Shown one piece after another: positions 47,789-57,065 of a DNA stretch of 64,000 nt. The position numbers and the translations under genes are program-made. The notes under the pieces were generated by a model that had not been told where the DNA came from, did no database searches, and was given only the letters and a program-made list of their open reading frames with translations. How positions within the stretch are numbered: the stretch's first letter is position 1; the number at the start of each line of letters is the position of its first letter. Source of the DNA: Alphaproteobacteria bacterium (GTDB lineage: Bacteria; Pseudomonadota; Alphaproteobacteria; Caulobacterales; Hyphomonadaceae); NCBI GenBank assembly GCA_018827375.1, contig JAHJYW010000042.1, positions 186,001 through 250,000 of the forward strand, written 5' to 3'.

Positions 47789-48631
47789 TCAGTTCGAACC
47801 GATTGTTGTGCGATGCAGCAGACGGTCGTGCCCCTTATAGCCACCTGTCGCCATATGGAGGAGGCTGCGATTATCCCACATCAGCAGCATGTTCTGTTGC
47901 CACCTATGGCGATACTGGAATTGCGGCTGGGTCTGCCAGCGGTAGATTTCAGTCAGCAGGTTCCAGGATTCTGCCTGATCCATGTCTTCGATACCGATGA
48001 TGTAGCCGGCGCAGCCGAAGAGGGCTTCGCGCCCTGTTTCGGGATGACGCGTGATCAGAGGGTGGCGTTGGGTGGCATCTGCATCTTCGGAAGGACGGAT
48101 ATCCATTGAGCGCCCCGCCGCGCGATCTGTTTCGCCATAGAAGCCCGAGGGCGCATAGGCGTTGCGGGCAGAATGGATGGCGTAGCGGCCTTCGAGCTTC
48201 TGACGCAGCGCATCGGGCATCTGTTCGAGCGCCAGATGCTGATTGGCGAAGAGTGTGTCGCCGCCTTCAGGTGGAATCGTAATGCCATAGAGGCAGGTGC
48301 CGGCTGGCGGCACCGTCTGGAAACTCCAATCGGTATGCCAGCTTTCGGCGAATATGGGCGCTGTTTCATCCGCGGCGCGTTTGACGGCGATGATGTGCTT
48401 GCGCCCGGGTATGGGGGCGATGAAGGGATCGTCTCCGAAAGGTCCGAAGAGGAGCGTAAACCGTTCAAGGTCGTCATCGCTCATGGACTGGCGCGGGAAC
48501 GCCAGAACGTGGTGTTCTAGCCACGCGTTGCGTATCTCCTCAGCCAGATCGGGCGATACAGGCTGTGAAAGGTCGAGCCCTGTAACGGATGCGGCGAATG
48601 GCTGCCCTGACGGGCTAATCTCTAGCGGCAT
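47789..48631 (-). CDS. TauD/TfdA-family Fe(II)/2-oxoglutarate dioxygenase
   Basis: 280 residues with the double-stranded beta-helix metal site: WHTDWSF (His and Asp ligands), SLLHMATGGY (second His) and LHRTTI (Arg for 2-oxoglutarate). PPAGTCLYGITIPPEGGDTLFANQ is the classic TauD segment. It hydroxylates a small substrate such as taurine, an alkylsulfate or a carboxylate while decarboxylating 2-oxoglutarate. GGAGG 8 nt before the ATG at 48631 fixes the start; an upstream ATG at 48652 is weaker. It lies upstream of the P450 gene on the same strand, 69 nt apart. Confidence 0.88.
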   Translation of the reverse strand: MPLEISPSGQPFAASVTGLDLSQPVSPDLAEEIRNAWLEHHVLAFPRQSMSDDDLERFTLLFGPFGDDPFIAPIPGRKHIIAVKRAADETAPIFAESWHTDWSFQTVPPAGTCLYGITIPPEGGDTLFANQHLALEQMPDALRQKLEGRYAIHSARNAYAPSGFYGETDRAAGRSMDIRPSEDADATQRHPLITRHPETGREALFGCAGYIIGIEDMDQAESWNLLTEIYRWQTQPQFQYRHRWQQNMLLMWDNRSLLHMATGGYKGHDRLLHRTTIGSN

Positions 48632-48688
48632 GTTATTTTCCTCCACGGTCATCTTATCACGGCGGCCGATCCCGCCTAGGAGTGCTTT

Positions 48689-50002
48689 ATGTCTGATCTA
48701 TTTGCTGCTTCCGGCCTTTCCGAGTCCGCTCCGCGACCGCTCGCAGACCGTTTACGGCCCGCACGTCTGGCCGATGTGGTCGGCCAGGACCATTTGATCG
48801 GCCCGGATGCGCCCCTGAGCCGGATGCTGGAGGCGGGGCGGCTCTCTTCCATCATCCTGTGGGGCCCGCCGGGTGTGGGTAAAACTACGATTGCCCGGTT
48901 GCTGGCTGCCGAGACGGACCTTGAGTTCGAGGCAATCAGCGCGATCTTTTCGGGCGTGAAGGACCTGCGCGCCGTCTTCGACAAGGCGCAGGCCCGCCGC
49001 GATATGGGCAAAGGTACGCTACTATTCGTCGACGAGATCCATCGGTTCAATAGGGCCCAGCAGGACGGGTTCCTGCCTTATGTCGAAAGCGGCGCTGTTA
49101 CCCTCGTGGGCGCAACGACGGAGAATCCGAGTTTCGAGATCAATGGCGCGCTCTTGTCGCGTTGCGCAGTACTTACGCTGAAGCGGCTGGAGCCTTCAGC
49201 CATGGAGACTTTGTTGCAGCGCGCCGAAGCCCTGGAAGGGCGAGATTTGCCTGTCGTCGACCGGGCGCGCCACGCGATCATAGATATGGCCGACGGGGAC
49301 GGGCGCTACCTGTTTAACCTTGCCGAGCAGGCTTTCATGATGGCAACCGCGCCGCGCCTCCTGTCGCTGGAGGAGTTGAGTGCAGCCGTTCAGAAGCGTG
49401 CACCGGCCTATGACAAGGACCGCGAGGAGCACTACAATCTTATCTCGGCCTTGCACAAATCCGTTCGTGGATCAGACCCGGACGCCGCGCTCTACTGGTT
49501 TGCGCGCATGCTGGAAGGGGGCGAGGACCCGTTGTTTCTGGCGCGACGCCTGATCCGGATGGCGAGCGAGGATATTGGCTTGGCCGATCCGACATCGCTT
49601 ATGGTTTGCGGCGAGGCAGCGCGGACCTATGAGCGGCTGGGAAGCCCGGAGGGCGAACTTGCGCTCGCGCATGCCGTTATTCACCTGGCGACCGCACCGA
49701 AGTCGAATGCGGCCTATGTGGCCTACAAGGCGGCTCGACGCGCCGCAGCCCAGACGGGCAGCAGGATGCCGCCCAAGCATATCCTCAATGCGCCCACGTC
49801 GATGATGAAAGACCAGGGCTATGGCGATGGATATCAATATGATCATGATACGGAAGAGGGCGTATCGGGTCAGAACTACTTTCCCGATGGGATGGAGAGC
49901 GAGCGCTACTACCAGCCCAAGGGGGAGGGGCGCGAGCGCCCGATAGCCGAAAGGCTCAACGAAATCGCGGCCATACGTGCACGCAGGCAGGGCGGCAAAT
50001 GA
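48689..50002 (+). CDS. rarA: Replication-associated recombination protein RarA (MgsA)
   Basis: 437-residue AAA+ ATPase. RPARLADVVGQDHLIGPDAP, Walker A GPPGVGKTTIARLL, sensor region LLFVDEIHRFNRAQQDGFLP (Walker B), VGATTENPSFEIN and the C-terminal YKAARRAAAQTGSRMPPKHI with GYQYDHD near the end match RarA/MgsA/WRNIP1. It acts as a tetramer at stalled replication forks together with SSB. AGGAG precedes the ATG. It overlaps the pseudouridine synthase gene by 4 nt. Confidence 0.94.
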   Translation: MSDLFAASGLSESAPRPLADRLRPARLADVVGQDHLIGPDAPLSRMLEAGRLSSIILWGPPGVGKTTIARLLAAETDLEFEAISAIFSGVKDLRAVFDKAQARRDMGKGTLLFVDEIHRFNRAQQDGFLPYVESGAVTLVGATTENPSFEINGALLSRCAVLTLKRLEPSAMETLLQRAEALEGRDLPVVDRARHAIIDMADGDGRYLFNLAEQAFMMATAPRLLSLEELSAAVQKRAPAYDKDREEHYNLISALHKSVRGSDPDAALYWFARMLEGGEDPLFLARRLIRMASEDIGLADPTSLMVCGEAARTYERLGSPEGELALAHAVIHLATAPKSNAAYVAYKAARRAAAQTGSRMPPKHILNAPTSMMKDQGYGDGYQYDHDTEEGVSGQNYFPDGMESERYYQPKGEGRERPIAERLNEIAAIRARRQGGK

Positions 50003-50736
50003 CGCGAAACAAGCCAGTACCCGATATCTCGCCTGAAGATGTTGAATTCATGCGGGAGCTGATGATTTATCAGGACTTCGACCTGATTGGCTTTGACAAG
50101 CCATCTGGCCTGCCTGTGCAAGATGGCCGGGGCATTGACCGCTCTCTGGATTCCCTGCTGGTTGCCTTTGCACGGTCGAACGGCAAAAGACCAAAGCTCG
50201 TACACAGGCTGGATGCGGGCACATCGGGCGTCATCATTGTGGCCAAGACTCAGCCTGCTGCTGCTTTCTTTTCCGCCGAGTTTGCTGAGAGGCGAACCCG
50301 CAAGACATATGTTGCCATGGTGAGTGGTGCGATACCGACCGAGCGCGAGGGCGTCATCGACGCTCATCTTGTGAAGGTGCAAGAGGGCGGCCGTGCGCGC
50401 ATGCTTGTCGCCCGGGCGGATCGCAAGGGCGCTCAATCTGCTCGGACAGGATGGAAGGTGCTCGCCGCGTCCGGAACGCACGCCTTGATCGAGCTAAGTC
50501 CGGAAACGGGCCGCATGCACCAGATACGTATTCATCTGGCGCATCTCGGCTGTCCAATTCTTGGCGATACAATGTACGGCACAGGAACGCAGAGCGCGCC
50601 GCGGCTGATGCTGCATGCCTTGAAGCTGGAGATCATGCGTCCGTCCGGTGTGACCGCGACGCTAGAAGCGCCGCTGCCCGACATATTCGGCGAGCTCGCG
50701 AAAGACCACGGGCTCGAGGATTATTCGGGCTTGTAA
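49999..50736 (+). CDS. RluA-family pseudouridine synthase
   Basis: 245 residues. The catalytic motif is VHRLDAGTSGVIIVAKT, with the essential Asp in H-R-L-D. The family also shows IYQDFDLIGFDKPSGLPVQ at the front, KTYVAMVSG, ELSPETGRMHQIRIHLAHLG and GDTMYGTGTQSAPRLMLHAL. No S4 domain is evident, so it is a short RluA/RluC-type enzyme modifying uridines in rRNA or tRNA; the exact target cannot be read. It is translationally coupled to rarA. Its end overlaps the convergent epimerase gene by 16 nt. Confidence 0.92.
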   Translation: MTRNKPVPDISPEDVEFMRELMIYQDFDLIGFDKPSGLPVQDGRGIDRSLDSLLVAFARSNGKRPKLVHRLDAGTSGVIIVAKTQPAAAFFSAEFAERRTRKTYVAMVSGAIPTEREGVIDAHLVKVQEGGRARMLVARADRKGAQSARTGWKVLAASGTHALIELSPETGRMHQIRIHLAHLGCPILGDTMYGTGTQSAPRLMLHALKLEIMRPSGVTATLEAPLPDIFGELAKDHGLEDYSGL

Positions 50737-51725
50737 TACTCGCGGTACCATTTGACGAATGCAGTCACGCCCGTCCTGACATCTGTTGTCGGAACATATC
50801 CTGTAAGGGCTTTCAGCAGGCTTGCGTCAGCATATGTCTGCTTCACGTCACCTGGCTGCATGCCGATCATGTTTTTGACGGCCTTTCGGCCAATGGCATC
50901 CTCGATGGCTTCGATATAATCCATAAGCCGCACAGGCGTTTCGTTGCCGATATTCACGAGCCTGTAGGGCGCAACCGGGCTTAGGGAATCGTTCTGGCTC
51001 ACGGGCGCGCCCATTTCAGGCGGCGTATCCATCAAGCGGCGGATCGCCTCGACGAGATCTTCGACATAGGTAAAGTCGCGCAGCAGATCGCCATGATTGA
51101 AGACGTCAATCGGGATGCCCTTGAAGATCTTGTCCGTGAACAGGAAGAAGGCCATGTCCGGCCGACCCCATGGTCCATACACGCTGAAAAAGCGGAGCAT
51201 GGTGGTTGGTGTGCCATAGAGATGGGAGTGGCTGTGCGCGATGAGTTCGCTGGCAAGTTTCGTGGCCGCATAGATGGTGAGGGGATGGGGAGCGGCATCC
51301 GTTTCCTCGAACGGGAATTTTTGGTTCGCACCGTAGGCCGAGCTGGTCGACGCCATGACGAGGTGCTTGGCGCCTGTCTGTCGGGAAAGCTCAATGACGT
51401 TGAATGAGCCGACCACATTCGCGTCGATATATTCCCGCGGATGGTCGAGACTGTAGCGGACCCCAGCTTGCGCGGCGAGATGCACGACAATTTCGGGCAT
51501 GAAGTCGTGGAACACCTTCTTCATCGCATCGTCATCCTCGACACGGATCGTGTGCATTTCGAAAGATGGGAAAGGCGTGAGGCGCGCGACCCGGTCATGC
51601 TTGAGCTGCACGTCATAGTAGGGTGTGAAACAGTCCACGCCGCGCACATCGTGGCCTTCAGAGAGCAGGCGGTAAGCCAGTTCGCTTCCAATAAATCCGG
51701 CAGCACCGGTCAGCAGGACTTTCAT
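50721..51725 (-). CDS. NAD-dependent epimerase, UDP-glucuronate 4-epimerase-like
   Basis: 334-residue extended short-chain dehydrogenase. N-terminal Rossmann motif GAAGFIGSELAYRLLSEGHD followed by GVDCFTPYYDVQLKHDRVAR, the opening seen in UDP-glucuronate/galacturonate 4-epimerases (LspL, WcaG-like). The active site is STSSAYGANQKFPFEETD and IYAATKLASE (Tyr-x3-Lys). FFSVYGPWGRPDMAFFLFTD is also typical. It would supply UDP-galacturonate or a related sugar for surface polysaccharide, possibly for the EPS or lipopolysaccharide. It is not adjacent to the EPS cluster (9 kb away). Confidence 0.85.
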   Translation of the reverse strand: MKVLLTGAAGFIGSELAYRLLSEGHDVRGVDCFTPYYDVQLKHDRVARLTPFPSFEMHTIRVEDDDAMKKVFHDFMPEIVVHLAAQAGVRYSLDHPREYIDANVVGSFNVIELSRQTGAKHLVMASTSSAYGANQKFPFEETDAAPHPLTIYAATKLASELIAHSHSHLYGTPTTMLRFFSVYGPWGRPDMAFFLFTDKIFKGIPIDVFNHGDLLRDFTYVEDLVEAIRRLMDTPPEMGAPVSQNDSLSPVAPYRLVNIGNETPVRLMDYIEAIEDAIGRKAVKNMIGMQPGDVKQTYADASLLKALTGYVPTTDVRTGVTAFVKWYREYYKPE

Positions 51726-51835
51726 GGGTAAACTCGTATCTCTCTACTTGGCCCAGATTGAGCGCCGGGTAATAGGGGCACGGCCGCTATTGCACACAAT
51801 ACCGGTCTCGCGAAGGCTTGCGGCCCGGGTGTGCT

Positions 51836-51865
51836 AAAGGCCTGCCAGTTTCCCGGCAGGCCTTT
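51836..51865 (-). terminator. Rho-independent hairpin downstream of sppA
   Basis: Perfect 11-bp stem AAAGGCCTGCC (51836-51846) with GGCAGGCCTTT (51855-51865) and an 8-nt loop, 21 nt past the sppA stop. On the minus strand it ends in only TTT, so it is a moderate terminator. Confidence 0.7.
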
Positions 51866-51886
51866 GGGTGAGGATTAGTTGGTCTA

Positions 51887-53659
51887 TCAGTTTTCGCGAA
51901 TGCGCGGACCAATAGCCATCATCTGACCCGAATTGGCGGCATCGGCAGCTGCCAGATCTTCGAGCAGGACCTGCATCCGGTCGTCATTGGCGACGGTTCC
52001 GAGCATGTAGGCCACCTTTGCGGTTTCCTCCGAGACACCGAAAAAGCTCTCAAGGGCTTCAAAGCCGCTCTTGCGACGGGGGTAGTATGTCAGACGCGGT
52101 GTGACATCAGCGTCTATGCCTCCAAGCTCCTTGGCTTTTTCGATCGCATCCATGAAGCCGCCGATCTCATCGACGAGGCCCTTGTCGATGGCGTCTTCAC
52201 CGCTCCAGACGCGTCCACGGGCAACCTCATTGACTTCATCATAAGTCATGCCGCGACCGTCGGCGACAATACCCAGGAAACGATCATAGCCGCGCTTGAG
52301 CCAGGCTTTTACTTCGGCTTCCTGTGTTTCTGTGAACTTGCCGGTACCATAGGCATCCGCAAACTCGCCGCCGACGCTGACCGTGTCGAAGGTGACGCCG
52401 ATTTTGTTGAACGCACCCTCCAGCGCGAACTTGCCACCAAAGATGCCGATCGAGCCGGTGATGGTCGAGCGGTCAGCCATAATATAGTCGGCCCCTGCAG
52501 AGACATAGTATCCACCGGAAGCCGCAAGTGAGCCCATCGACACGACCACAGGCTTTCCTTTTTCCTGGACGCGCTTGATGGCGCGCCAAATCTGGTCAGA
52601 GGCTGTCGGTGAGCCACCGGGGCTGTCGACGCGGAAAACAATGGCCTGAACTTTTTCATTGTCGCCAGCATCAAGAATGGCGCGGGCAATGGCGTCCGAC
52701 GCAAATGCCGGCGGGCTTGAGAAGGGCGAACCACCTTCGGCGCCACCAGTGACAATCGCGCCTTCACCGCCAACAACGGCAATGAGTGGTGCTTTTAAGC
52801 TGATTGACGGCGGCAGGTAGCCTGCAAGCTCAAGAAGCTCGGAATTCTTGCCGGCGCGTTCCTTGGCTGCATCCTCGGCTTCTTCCGGCCAGCCAAGTTT
52901 ATCCATTATCTTGAGGTCGATGACTTGCTGCGCCGTCTTCGGCCCGCTTTCGAGTTCTGCCCTTAGCGTTTCAACAGGCAGACCGCGGTCTTCGGCCATC
53001 TCGCTGAGCGAGACATTCCAGATAGATTCCGCAAGGGCGGTCATGGCTTCGCGGTGCGGCTCTGTGTAGGCCGCCTCATTATATGAGTTGGGCGCGTTCT
53101 TGTATTCGTAGAAGGGATAGATTTCCGAAGTCACGTCGATCTTGTCGAAGAGACCTTTGAGAAATTCGGTTTCAAAGGTGACCCCCGTGGCGAACAGGTC
53201 CGTGCCGGGCTGGATCCAGATCTCGTCAGCGGCAGTGAGCGACCGCAGCGCAGATGGTCCGCTCATGCCGTAAGTGCCCTGCGTGTGCGCAATGATGAAC
53301 TTACCCGAGTCGCGGAAACTGTGGAAAGCTTTACGCAATTCTTCCGCGCGGGAGCTGCCGACACCGATCATTGCGCCCCGTACATAGAGACCTTTGACGG
53401 AATCGTCGGTCTCGGCTGCCTTAAGTTTGGTCAGCAGGTCTATAAAACCGGGCGTTTGCGAAAAAGCTGCCAATCCGCCGACAGGACTTTGATCGGGGTA
53501 TTCCGCATTCAAATCGAGACTTAGAACAATGTTGTCAGGTTTGGGGGGGGCGGAGCTGGCCGCTCCCGCAAACAGTATCACGACAAATGAAACCATCAGC
53601 AGGATGAAAACGAGCATGGCCGCAAATGCGCCCGCCATGGAGAGAAAGAATGTTTTCAT
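51887..53659 (-). CDS. sppA: Signal peptide peptidase SppA, 67K type
   Basis: About 590 residues, the size of the long E. coli-type SppA with two tandem domains. One N-terminal transmembrane anchor (FLSMAGAFAAMLVFILLMVS). The catalytic Lys is in FYEYKNAPNSYNEAA (first domain) and the Ser in MGSLAASGGYYVSAGADYIM (second domain), the known cross-domain dyad. Preceding SPGGSPTASDQIWRAI is also conserved. It degrades cleaved signal peptides in the membrane. The ATG at 53659 begins the anchor; 53689 would add ten residues. Confidence 0.92.
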   Translation of the reverse strand: MKTFFLSMAGAFAAMLVFILLMVSFVVILFAGAASSAPPKPDNIVLSLDLNAEYPDQSPVGGLAAFSQTPGFIDLLTKLKAAETDDSVKGLYVRGAMIGVGSSRAEELRKAFHSFRDSGKFIIAHTQGTYGMSGPSALRSLTAADEIWIQPGTDLFATGVTFETEFLKGLFDKIDVTSEIYPFYEYKNAPNSYNEAAYTEPHREAMTALAESIWNVSLSEMAEDRGLPVETLRAELESGPKTAQQVIDLKIMDKLGWPEEAEDAAKERAGKNSELLELAGYLPPSISLKAPLIAVVGGEGAIVTGGAEGGSPFSSPPAFASDAIARAILDAGDNEKVQAIVFRVDSPGGSPTASDQIWRAIKRVQEKGKPVVVSMGSLAASGGYYVSAGADYIMADRSTITGSIGIFGGKFALEGAFNKIGVTFDTVSVGGEFADAYGTGKFTETQEAEVKAWLKRGYDRFLGIVADGRGMTYDEVNEVARGRVWSGEDAIDKGLVDEIGGFMDAIEKAKELGGIDADVTPRLTYYPRRKSGFEALESFFGVSEETAKVAYMLGTVANDDRMQVLLEDLAAADAANSGQMMAIGPRIREN

Positions 53660-53857
53660 TAGTGTGCGAACTCCGTTCGGTGTGATCAATGACCGTCTGC
53701 TAGACGTTGCCGATTATCGATAAAAATGTAAAGGCTTTGCAGCATGTGACAAAGAAACATGCGCCTTGTCACAAGGTTTGATGGGGGATGACCGATCAAA
53801 CCGTGTGATCGGGTGTTGCCAGCGTGTGCAAGAGTGGCTATCTCGCCTGCTTCGCGT

Positions 53858-53932
53858 TGGGGTGTCGCCAAGCGGTAAGGCACCGGTTTTTGGTACCGGC
53901 ATTCCCAGGTTCGAATCCTGGCACCCCAGCCA
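53858..53932 (+). tRNA. trnQ: tRNA-Gln (anticodon TTG)
   Basis: Cloverleaf read by eye: acceptor TGGGGTG (53858-53864) pairs with CACCCCA (53922-53928); D arm around CGCCAAGCGGTAAGGC; anticodon stem CCGGT/ACCGG with loop TTTTGGT, giving anticodon TTG; T arm CCAGGTTCGAATCCTGG. A discriminator G and encoded CCA follow. It lies in the gap between sppA and the TonB cluster. Confidence 0.95.
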
Positions 53933-54313
53933 TCCATTTTGCTGCTCTGCAACATAACAATCGCGCGCTTCACTGTGTTGCAAGTGTTGCGTTCGAATGG
54001 CGCGCGGATATTTTCTAAACGAATCGTAAAGCCTTATTGATCCCGTCGTTGAGGGTTGTTAGCGTCGGGTTTCGCAAATTAGGGCGTTGCGGACTTGTTG
54101 CCAGAATGGCAAGGGTCAGAGCGAGAGAGCGAGCAGCGCTCCAGAAAAATGGGCAGGTGTCGGGCGTCTTCGCCTTGCGACTTCCAATTAACTCGGCCGG
54201 TGTGTTTTTTGGCCAGGCATTGAAACCGGGACATCTTCGCTAGCAGGATGCCTGATTGTCGAATTTTCCGCGCAATTAATGCGCGACCGTTTGGAGAGTG
54301 AGAGGCAAACCTC
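53933..54313. other. Intergenic region between tRNA-Gln and the TonB cluster
   Basis: 381 nt without a supportable gene. It should hold the promoter of the DUF3450-TonB operon. The only structure seen is a 6-5-6 inverted repeat, CGCGCA-ATTAA-TGCGCG (54269-54285), about 28 nt before the first ATG, where an operator would fit. Confidence 0.45.
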
Positions 54314-55081
54314 ATGAAGAAACTTCTGTCACCAGCACGCAGCGTTATTGCTGTGGCGCTGATTGCTGGACTGGCCATCCCGGCCCAGGCTCAGTTGCGC
54401 GAAGCGCTTAACACGGGCGAGCAGGCCACACGGCAAGCTGAAAAAGTCCAAGAACAAATCAACCAGCTTGACGATGAGCGTACCGACATGGTCCGCGAAT
54501 ATCGTACGCTGCTGCAGCGCCGAGATGCTGCGGAGCTCTACTCCAAGCAACAAGAGCTGGTCGTTAAGAGCCAGCGCGAAGAGATTGTCTCGCTGACCGA
54601 GCAGCTCGGCTCGATCGACGACATTACAGCTCAGACGGTTCCAATGCTCCTGAGCATGGTCGAGAGCCTTCAAGAGTTTGTTGCAGCTGACCTGCCGTTT
54701 AAGCAGACGGAGCGTGAAGCTCGCATTGATGGCCTTGTGGGCATCATGCAGCAGCCTGACGTCACAGCCGCCGAACAGTATCGCCTGATCATGGACGCCT
54801 ACCAGGCTGAAATGGAATACGGTCGTACGATCAGCACATGGCAGGAAGAGATCGATATCGACGGCAAGCCGACGACTGTCGACATGTTCCTCTATGGTCG
54901 TGTCGCCCTCGTATATCTAACGCCAAATGGCAAGGCTTCGCGCTACAACCGGGCATCCGGTGCTTGGGAGCCACTTAGCGGCAAATATGTGCCCGATATC
55001 TCCAAGGCGATCCGGGTTGCGCAGGGCAAGGCACAACAAGACGTGCTTTTTGCTCCGGTCCAGAAATTCTCGGTCGAATAG
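54314..55081 (+). CDS. DUF3450 periplasmic protein of TonB-ExbB-ExbD system
   Basis: 255 residues: a signal peptide (SVIAVALIAGLAIPAQAQ) then a long helical, probably coiled-coil section rich in Q, E and R (residues about 35-110), and a C-terminal beta-rich part with VDMFLYGRVALVYLTPNG, the conserved core of DUF3450. Such proteins are encoded first in TtpC/ExbB-ExbD-TonB clusters of marine proteobacteria and are presumed periplasmic accessories of the energising complex. A GGAGAGTGAGAGG tract precedes the ATG. It starts the six-gene operon. Confidence 0.85.
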   Translation: MKKLLSPARSVIAVALIAGLAIPAQAQLREALNTGEQATRQAEKVQEQINQLDDERTDMVREYRTLLQRRDAAELYSKQQELVVKSQREEIVSLTEQLGSIDDITAQTVPMLLSMVESLQEFVAADLPFKQTEREARIDGLVGIMQQPDVTAAEQYRLIMDAYQAEMEYGRTISTWQEEIDIDGKPTTVDMFLYGRVALVYLTPNGKASRYNRASGAWEPLSGKYVPDISKAIRVAQGKAQQDVLFAPVQKFSVE

Positions 55082-55114
55082 TCGGCGCGATCCAGGGAAG
55101 AAGAGGTATAGAAG

Positions 55115-56515
55115 ATGTTTAAGTTTAAATCCTCGCTGAAGGCTCTGGGCGCGGCAACGCTGCTCGGTCTCAGCTCAGTAACACTCGCGGCTCCGGCTGA
55201 TGCACAGGCGACTTTGAAGTCGGTTCTGGACAGCATCCGCAAGGACTCCAATGAAATGTCCGCCGCTGATCAGGCTCGCCTTCGCGAGTTCACGCAGGAC
55301 AAGAATGCTCAAGAAGCCAAGATGACCGAAGCGCGCGGCGCGCTTGCTGCCGTCGAAGCAAAGGGCCGTGCTCTTGGCGCTGAGTTCGACGCCAATGAGG
55401 CAGAACTCGGCGCTCTCGAGGCTCAGGTCTCCGAGCAAGCCGGCGACTTCCAGGAGCTGCTCGGTCAGTTCCGGACGGCCGCTGGTGAAACCATGCCGGA
55501 GATTGCGAACTCGTTCGCAAGCTTCAACTATCCAGACCGCGTTGAAGGCATTGCAGAAATTGCAGAAGCCCGCACGCTGCCTAACCGTTCGCAGCTTGAG
55601 CGTCTGCCCAAGGCGATGCTGCAAGAGATGATCGCTCAGTCCGAAGTGAAAACATTCACAGCCGTTGTTGACGGTATCGGTCCTGACGGTTCGAACGCTG
55701 AAGCAGAACTCATGCGCGTTGGCGTCTTCACGGCAGCAACAACCGACGGCAAGCAATTCGTTGAAGTCAAAAAAGGCGACGATGGGGACACGTTCCTTCA
55801 GACCTTCGCGCAGCAGCCTTCCGGTGCTTTCGGTTCGGCCATGGGTTCGCTGATCAATGCGGGTCCGGATCAGCTCGTCCGTGCTCCAGTCGACCCATCC
55901 AAAGGTAACCTGTTTGGTATCCTTGGTGATCTTCCGAAATTCGGTGATCGCTTGAAACAAGGTGGCTCGGTCGGCGCGGTTATCGCTGTGCTTGCAACGA
56001 TTGGTATCCTGATTGGTATCTACAAAATCTTCACGCTCTTCACGATGGGCGGCGCCATGCGCAAGACGGCGAAAACCCGTCAGGCTGGTACCGGTAACCC
56101 ACTGGCACGCGTGTTTGAAGCTTACGAAACCAACAAGACTTCTGATATCGAGACTCTCGAACTGAAGCTTGACGAACAGATCCTGCGTGAATCACCACGC
56201 ATTGAACGCTTCAACGACATCATCAAGGTGTTCGCTGCTGTCGCTCCGCTGCTCGGTCTTCTCGGTACCGTTATTGGTATGATCATCACCTTCACCACGA
56301 TCACGATCTACGGTGCAGGCGATCCAAAACTGATGGCTGGCGGTATCTCGGTTGCTCTTATGACAACGGTGTTTGGCCTTGTGGCCGCCATTCCGCTGCT
56401 GCTGATCCACGCTGTCGCTTCGTCGATGGCGCGTGCCAACCAGCAGATTCTTGATGAACAGGCCGCTGGTCTGGTTGCCGAGAAAGCGGAATCCACGCGT
56501 GGGGTGATGGCGTAA
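55115..56515 (+). CDS. TtpC-like ExbB/TolQ protein with large periplasmic domain
   Basis: 466 residues. A signal peptide (ALGAATLLGLSSVTLAAPADA) precedes a roughly 240-residue periplasmic helical domain, then a MotA/TolQ/ExbB domain with transmembrane segments at [40 protein letters not shown] (the proton-channel motif) and VALMTTVFGLVAAIPLLLIH. This is the layout of TtpC, the fourth component of TonB2 systems in Vibrio, needed to pass energy to outer-membrane receptors. It follows the DUF3450 gene by 33 nt and precedes a normal ExbB. Confidence 0.9.
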   Translation: MFKFKSSLKALGAATLLGLSSVTLAAPADAQATLKSVLDSIRKDSNEMSAADQARLREFTQDKNAQEAKMTEARGALAAVEAKGRALGAEFDANEAELGALEAQVSEQAGDFQELLGQFRTAAGETMPEIANSFASFNYPDRVEGIAEIAEARTLPNRSQLERLPKAMLQEMIAQSEVKTFTAVVDGIGPDGSNAEAELMRVGVFTAATTDGKQFVEVKKGDDGDTFLQTFAQQPSGAFGSAMGSLINAGPDQLVRAPVDPSKGNLFGILGDLPKFGDRLKQGGSVGAVIAVLATIGILIGIYKIFTLFTMGGAMRKTAKTRQAGTGNPLARVFEAYETNKTSDIETLELKLDEQILRESPRIERFNDIIKVFAAVAPLLGLLGTVIGMIITFTTITIYGAGDPKLMAGGISVALMTTVFGLVAAIPLLLIHAVASSMARANQQILDEQAAGLVAEKAESTRGVMA

Positions 56516-56555
56516 GCCATCCCCCTCGTTTCACTCGAGGAGGAGGAACCCGATC

Positions 56556-57065
56556 ATGGGTTTTGCAGATCTACAAGCTTTCCTCGATCGTGGCGGTCCC
56601 GTGTTGATTGTCATCATGGCAGCAACATTCTTCATGTGGGCACTGATCCTGGAACGACTTTTCTATTTCAGGTTCGCTCACAAGCAGGTGGCCGCGGAAG
56701 CGATCGCGGAGTGGCGTTCGCGCTCCGATCGGAAGTCGACACTGGCGCACTGGGTGCGTGACAAGCTGGTCTCTGAAGTTCGTGCGAAAGCCGAGCAGAA
56801 CGTCCAGCTTACGAAGGCCATGGTGGCACTTGCTCCACTGCTCGGTCTGCTGGGTACAGTGACGGGGATGGTGGCGGTGTTCGACGTCATGGCCATCACT
56901 AACGGTGCTGACGCGAAGGCGATGTCCGCGGGCGTGTCTCGCGCGACAATTCCGACAATGGCCGGCATGGTCGCGTCGCTCTCTGGCATTCTCTTCACAT
57001 CCGGCATGGACCGTACTGTGAACAGGTCTGTCCAGTGGGTTGAAGACGAGATGGAGATCGGCTGA
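56556..57065 (+). CDS. exbB: ExbB-type biopolymer transporter subunit
   Basis: 169 residues, a short MotA/TolQ/ExbB protein with three transmembrane segments: [40 protein letters not shown] and [19 protein letters not shown]. With ExbD it forms the proton channel that drives TonB. GAGGAGGAGG lies before the ATG. Its stop overlaps the first ExbD start by 1 nt (TGATG). Confidence 0.92.
   Translation: MGFADLQAFLDRGGPVLIVIMAATFFMWALILERLFYFRFAHKQVAAEAIAEWRSRSDRKSTLAHWVRDKLVSEVRAKAEQNVQLTKAMVALAPLLGLLGTVTGMVAVFDVMAITNGADAKAMSAGVSRATIPTMAGMVASLSGILFTSGMDRTVNRSVQWVEDEMEIG

Noticed and set aside
53686-53983. Overlapping short open frames on both strands around tRNA-Gln
   Set aside because: They cover a complete tRNA cloverleaf and include its sequence in translation.
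54037-54243. 68-codon plus-strand open frame in the TonB upstream region
   Set aside because: No domain, no ribosome-binding site, and it ends before the operon; treated as intergenic.
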